Assembly (NCBI RefSeq): GCF_009725235.1
Contig: NZ_WJFC01000042.1
Span: 1 to 64,000 of the forward strand
Origin: Scytonema sp. UIC 10036
GTDB taxonomy: Bacteria > Cyanobacteriota > Cyanobacteriia > Cyanobacteriales > Nostocaceae
Direction of reading: 5' to 3'
DNA length: 64,000 nucleotides
Each line of letters begins with the position of its first letter. The stretch's first letter is position 1. The notes under the pieces are model-generated. The model saw only the letters and a list, made by a program, of their open reading frames with translations, made no database searches and was not told where the DNA came from. Position numbers and translations under genes: made by a program. Below, one piece after another: positions 61,491-64,000 of this stretch.

Positions 61491-63140
61491 TTACTTTTTA
61501 ATTTTTTCGTAAACTAGAATTTGGTTGGGATTGAGTTCTACGCCACTGACTCCTTTTCGGGCAAATGCATAGTCTTTGTTTTGCCATAATGGAACATATG
61601 GAACATCAGTGGCTACCTGTGCTTGTATATCTGCAAATATTTTCTTGCGGACTTCTGGGTTTTGCTCCCTACGTTGTTGTTCGATAAGTTGGTTTATCTT
61701 TTCACTGTAGTAGAACGATCCCTGAGTTTGACTTCCCCCTTGTTTGCATCCCTCGACATCTGAACCCTTTGGGCATTCTAGAAAAGGTTGAATATAATTG
61801 TCTGCATCCATGAAATCTGGATACCAGTCAAGTAATGCTGCGGGATACAGTCCTTTTGATATAGATTTAAAGAAGGTTGCTCCTTCTACGGTATTGATTT
61901 CAAATTGCAGCAATCCATCCATTTTTTCTTCAGCATAACCTTTCAAAATCTCTGCTGTTAAACTCCGAGTGGGGGAACTAGAAGGATACCAAAGAGCTAC
62001 CCGTAAGGGATTTTGTTGGGAAAACCCAGCTTCTGTTATCAATTGTTTTGCTTTTTCTACATTACCATCACCGTATTTATCTTTAAACAATGGTTGGGAA
62101 ACATCAAATGTTGTAGGCACCATACTGTAAAGCGGTTCGGCTTGGTTCAACAAAACTCGCTCATTAATAACAGGACGGTCAATAACTGATGCGATCGCTT
62201 GTCTAATTTCCGGTCGTTCTAAAGGTTTTTGGTTGCGATTTAACACCAAATAACTGACAACACTTCCTTGATTTTGGATGGATTGCCAATCTCCTTTTTT
62301 AGCACTATCATCTAAACTCCGAATTTGATCTGGTTCTAATGATAAATACGCCACATCTACAGCACCAGTCCGGAAAGAGTTAAATAAGTTAGCGGGACTC
62401 GTAAGAATTTGTAAATTAATGCCTTTATTAACTGGTTTTTCTCCCCAATATTTATCAAACAAATCAAATCTCAAAGAATCTGTACCATACTGCGCTAATT
62501 TATAAGGACCAGTACTAACAAATGTATTTGGCTTAAATTTTCCCGTCCCTAGTTCATAAGCTTTTGGTGAAAGAGGACACACTCCAGGAAATGCTAGTAG
62601 TGATGGAAAAGCCGCAAATGGTTTTTTCAGCTTTATAGTTAACTCATACTCGCCTGTAGCTTTTACCGTATCTACCACATCAGCTAGCAAAAATGAAGGT
62701 TTACCTCCATTCTTGATAAAGCGTTCTATACTAAACGCCATTGCTTGTGCGTTAAACGGTGTGTCATCGTGAAATACTACTCCCTGACGCAGGGGAATTG
62801 TATATGTCAATCCATCTTGGCTGACTTTAGGTAACGCAGTCGCTAACTGCGGTGTAATTTTGGTAGTTCCTGGTTCGTAATAGTAGAGGCGATCGCTCAT
62901 GTTATAAACTAATCCAAGTGATGCCAATTCGTAGGCATCAGCTGGATCGAGGGTACGCGGTTTTAGACTGGTACCGACGGTAATGCGACCATCTCCACTA
63001 GGGGTATTTCCGGAACTAGATGAAGTTGTTGTTTGCTGCCCTCTAGCGCAACTCACGACTAAAAGCAAACATACACAAAACAGAGAAACGAATTTAGCTA
63101 TTCGACTCCACTGTCTTGCGGAGAAAGAAAACCAGGTCAT
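61491..63140 (-). CDS. ABC transporter substrate-binding lipoprotein (family 5)
   Basis: This 549-residue protein has a lipoprotein signal (SLFCVCLLLVVSCARGQQ, lipobox LVVSC near 26-30). It then has TVGTSLKPRTLDPADAYEL and YTIPLRQGVVFHDDTPFNAQ followed by AMAFSIERF, the SBP_bac_5 signature. RQAIASVIDRPVINERVL and a YVPLWQNKDYAF end complete the fold. It binds oligopeptides or similar ligands in the periplasm and passes them to the permease encoded downstream (60370-61395). Confidence 0.94.
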   Translation of the reverse strand: MTWFSFSARQWSRIAKFVSLFCVCLLLVVSCARGQQTTTSSSSGNTPSGDGRITVGTSLKPRTLDPADAYELASLGLVYNMSDRLYYYEPGTTKITPQLATALPKVSQDGLTYTIPLRQGVVFHDDTPFNAQAMAFSIERFIKNGGKPSFLLADVVDTVKATGEYELTIKLKKPFAAFPSLLAFPGVCPLSPKAYELGTGKFKPNTFVSTGPYKLAQYGTDSLRFDLFDKYWGEKPVNKGINLQILTSPANLFNSFRTGAVDVAYLSLEPDQIRSLDDSAKKGDWQSIQNQGSVVSYLVLNRNQKPLERPEIRQAIASVIDRPVINERVLLNQAEPLYSMVPTTFDVSQPLFKDKYGDGNVEKAKQLITEAGFSQQNPLRVALWYPSSSPTRSLTAEILKGYAEEKMDGLLQFEINTVEGATFFKSISKGLYPAALLDWYPDFMDADNYIQPFLECPKGSDVEGCKQGGSQTQGSFYYSEKINQLIEQQRREQNPEVRKKIFADIQAQVATDVPYVPLWQNKDYAFARKGVSGVELNPNQILVYEKIKK

Positions 63141-63966
63141 AGCAGTGGTCTTTTTGAACTTAGTGGTCAGATATTCTACTACATATTCAGCAAATTGCCA
63201 TAAAGAAAATAGGGGGCTGTTAGATCCCCGACTTCTTGAAAAGTTGGGGATCTAGTCCACGTGAGCAAATGTAGCAGAAATTAAAGATGGTTAGACCAAA
63301 GGGTAACGTTTGATGTTCCCAACGCAGCTGCATTTTTGAGCCAAATTGCAGTCAGTTTAGTAAATTAAACTATGGGTTAGTGGCTGTTGCGATCGTATTA
63401 GAGTTAGTTATCAATGAGTTCTTGAACTTAGTTATACACTTAACATGAAATTTAGGAATGCAGTTTGTGCAAATTCAGCCAATTTTCCAGTAACCTCAAT
63501 GCAGATATAAACAATTCCATCAAGGACAGAAAATGATGAGAGTCAGGCATCTATACGCGAGTTGCATACAAATGCCTACTGCAATAGCACTCGCTTACGG
63601 CACCCATCCGAATCGCTTGTCATATATTATCCCTTCCTGAAAATTGTGCAATAAAAAAACATGAACTTTTAGTAGAAAAATTATTTAAATTTGTATGAAA
63701 TTAACAAATCTTATTATAAAAGTTTGCTAACCTTGTCCCGTAGCTAAAACAGTGCTCATCAAATATATCGGTCTGGTGCATTCCAAACACGGGGAAAAAT
63801 ACCTACTCTAAGTAAAATCTCCGCTACACTTAATAACCACATATACTTCAAGGATTAGGTTGGTATGGTGCGAGCGCAAATCTTAAGATTTGTACAGTAC
63901 TGACTGGTGCTACTGGAATATTCAGCAACAAGCAAATTAGAGTCCAATAGTGAGAGAGTAAAAATT
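63141..63966. other. Long intergenic region at the right edge
   Basis: Contains the promoter region of the binding-protein gene, the hairpin repeat at 63221-63254 and AT-rich DNA. I see no reliable gene. Confidence 0.5.
63221..63254. repeat. TAGATCCCC hairpin repeat
   Basis: TAGATCCCCGACTT and AAGTTGGGGATCTA face each other around a CTTGAA-like loop, a near-perfect stem. One arm also occurs at 53209-53225. Confidence 0.75.
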
Positions 63967-64000
63967 GTGAAGTACTTCTTTTTATCTGAAGGTTGGACAG
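63967..64000 (+). CDS. Start of an unidentified gene, cut by the window edge
   Basis: GTG 63967 opens the frame MKYFFLSEGWT, which resembles the opening of a conserved cyanobacterial hypothetical family (YFFLSEGWTxGRVW-like). Only 11 codons are visible, so this is tentative. Confidence 0.35.
   Translation, partial: MKYFFLSEGWT

Noticed and set aside
1..64000. tRNA, rRNA or an integrated prophage
   Set aside because: No tRNA-like TTCGA arm with matching acceptor ends, no rRNA motifs, and no phage structural genes were noticed; a tRNAscan run would settle the first.

Overview
The window looks like chromosome of a filamentous, probably heterocyst-forming cyanobacterium (Nostocales-like). The palindrome GCGATCGC and its core recur throughout, there are many short dispersed hairpin repeats and a heptamer tandem repeat of the kind common in these genomes, and several families are typically cyanobacterial (Uma2/DUF820, SLH plus fasciclin surface protein, WD40-linked NB-ARC ATPase, TIGR03643, split ureEFG). 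All family assignments come from reading the translated sequence; no database search was run.

Left edge (1-2.2 kb): a decay zone. It holds an RRM RNA-binding gene with an internal stop, a small zinc-ribbon gene, a scrap of a B12-binding radical SAM gene, and an NmrA-like gene and a LysR gene that have both lost their 5' ends at one shared junction.

2.26-20.85 kb: a same-strand block of six genes that looks like a composite anti-phage island. It encodes an SNF2-type helicase (DrmD-like), a ~1600-residue Eco57I-like adenine methylase, an AbiEi/AbiEii-type pair, a ~2170-residue DUF1998 helicase with a nuclease-like tail (DruE/DrmA-B-like), and an SF1 helicase with an N-terminal RelE-like domain. 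Genes 1-2 and 5-6 overlap by one base, 3-4 are 6 bases apart, and a dispersed repeat lies between 4 and 5. A strong sigma-70-type promoter precedes the block.

20.9-30.7 kb: Uma2 nuclease, TetR regulator, aldose epimerase, two PIN-type toxin-antitoxin pairs, an unrecognised two-gene unit next to a MITE, and many broken pieces (HepT, HicA, IS630, RHH antitoxin fused tail-to-tail with an isopentenyl phosphate kinase, IS200-like transposase, HigA/ImmA-like protein).

31.3-33.3 kb: a compact four-gene cluster: a canonical YeeP/YfjP-like GTPase, a second GTPase whose motifs are in circularly permuted order (G4-G5-G1-G3), and two tandem paralogous ~65-residue amphipathic proteins. I do not recognise this arrangement, and it is the best candidate for an undescribed system.

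33.4-46.5 kb: an NB-ARC/WD40 STAND ATPase, then a mosaic of toxin-antitoxin modules (ParDE, UPF0175/DUF3368, Phd/VapC, HicB-like, an unassigned antitoxin, a retropepsin-like pair) that has been duplicated, truncated and shuffled. It also carries a truncated NB-ARC paralog, an IS66-like transposase, a probable group II intron fragment with a triplicated 31-bp unit, and a vapC split by a MITE-like insert.

46.5-64 kb: mostly ordinary chromosome. It encodes an SLH/fasciclin protein, an alpha/beta hydrolase, a YihY membrane protein, a beta-roll-like repeat protein, membrane proteins, ureE-ureF-ureG, an AIM24 protein, a half-size TauE/SafE permease, and a peptide-type ABC permease with its binding lipoprotein. 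Pseudogenes of topoisomerase IB, a sensor kinase and a heptosyltransferase are scattered among them. No tRNA, rRNA or CRISPR array was seen.
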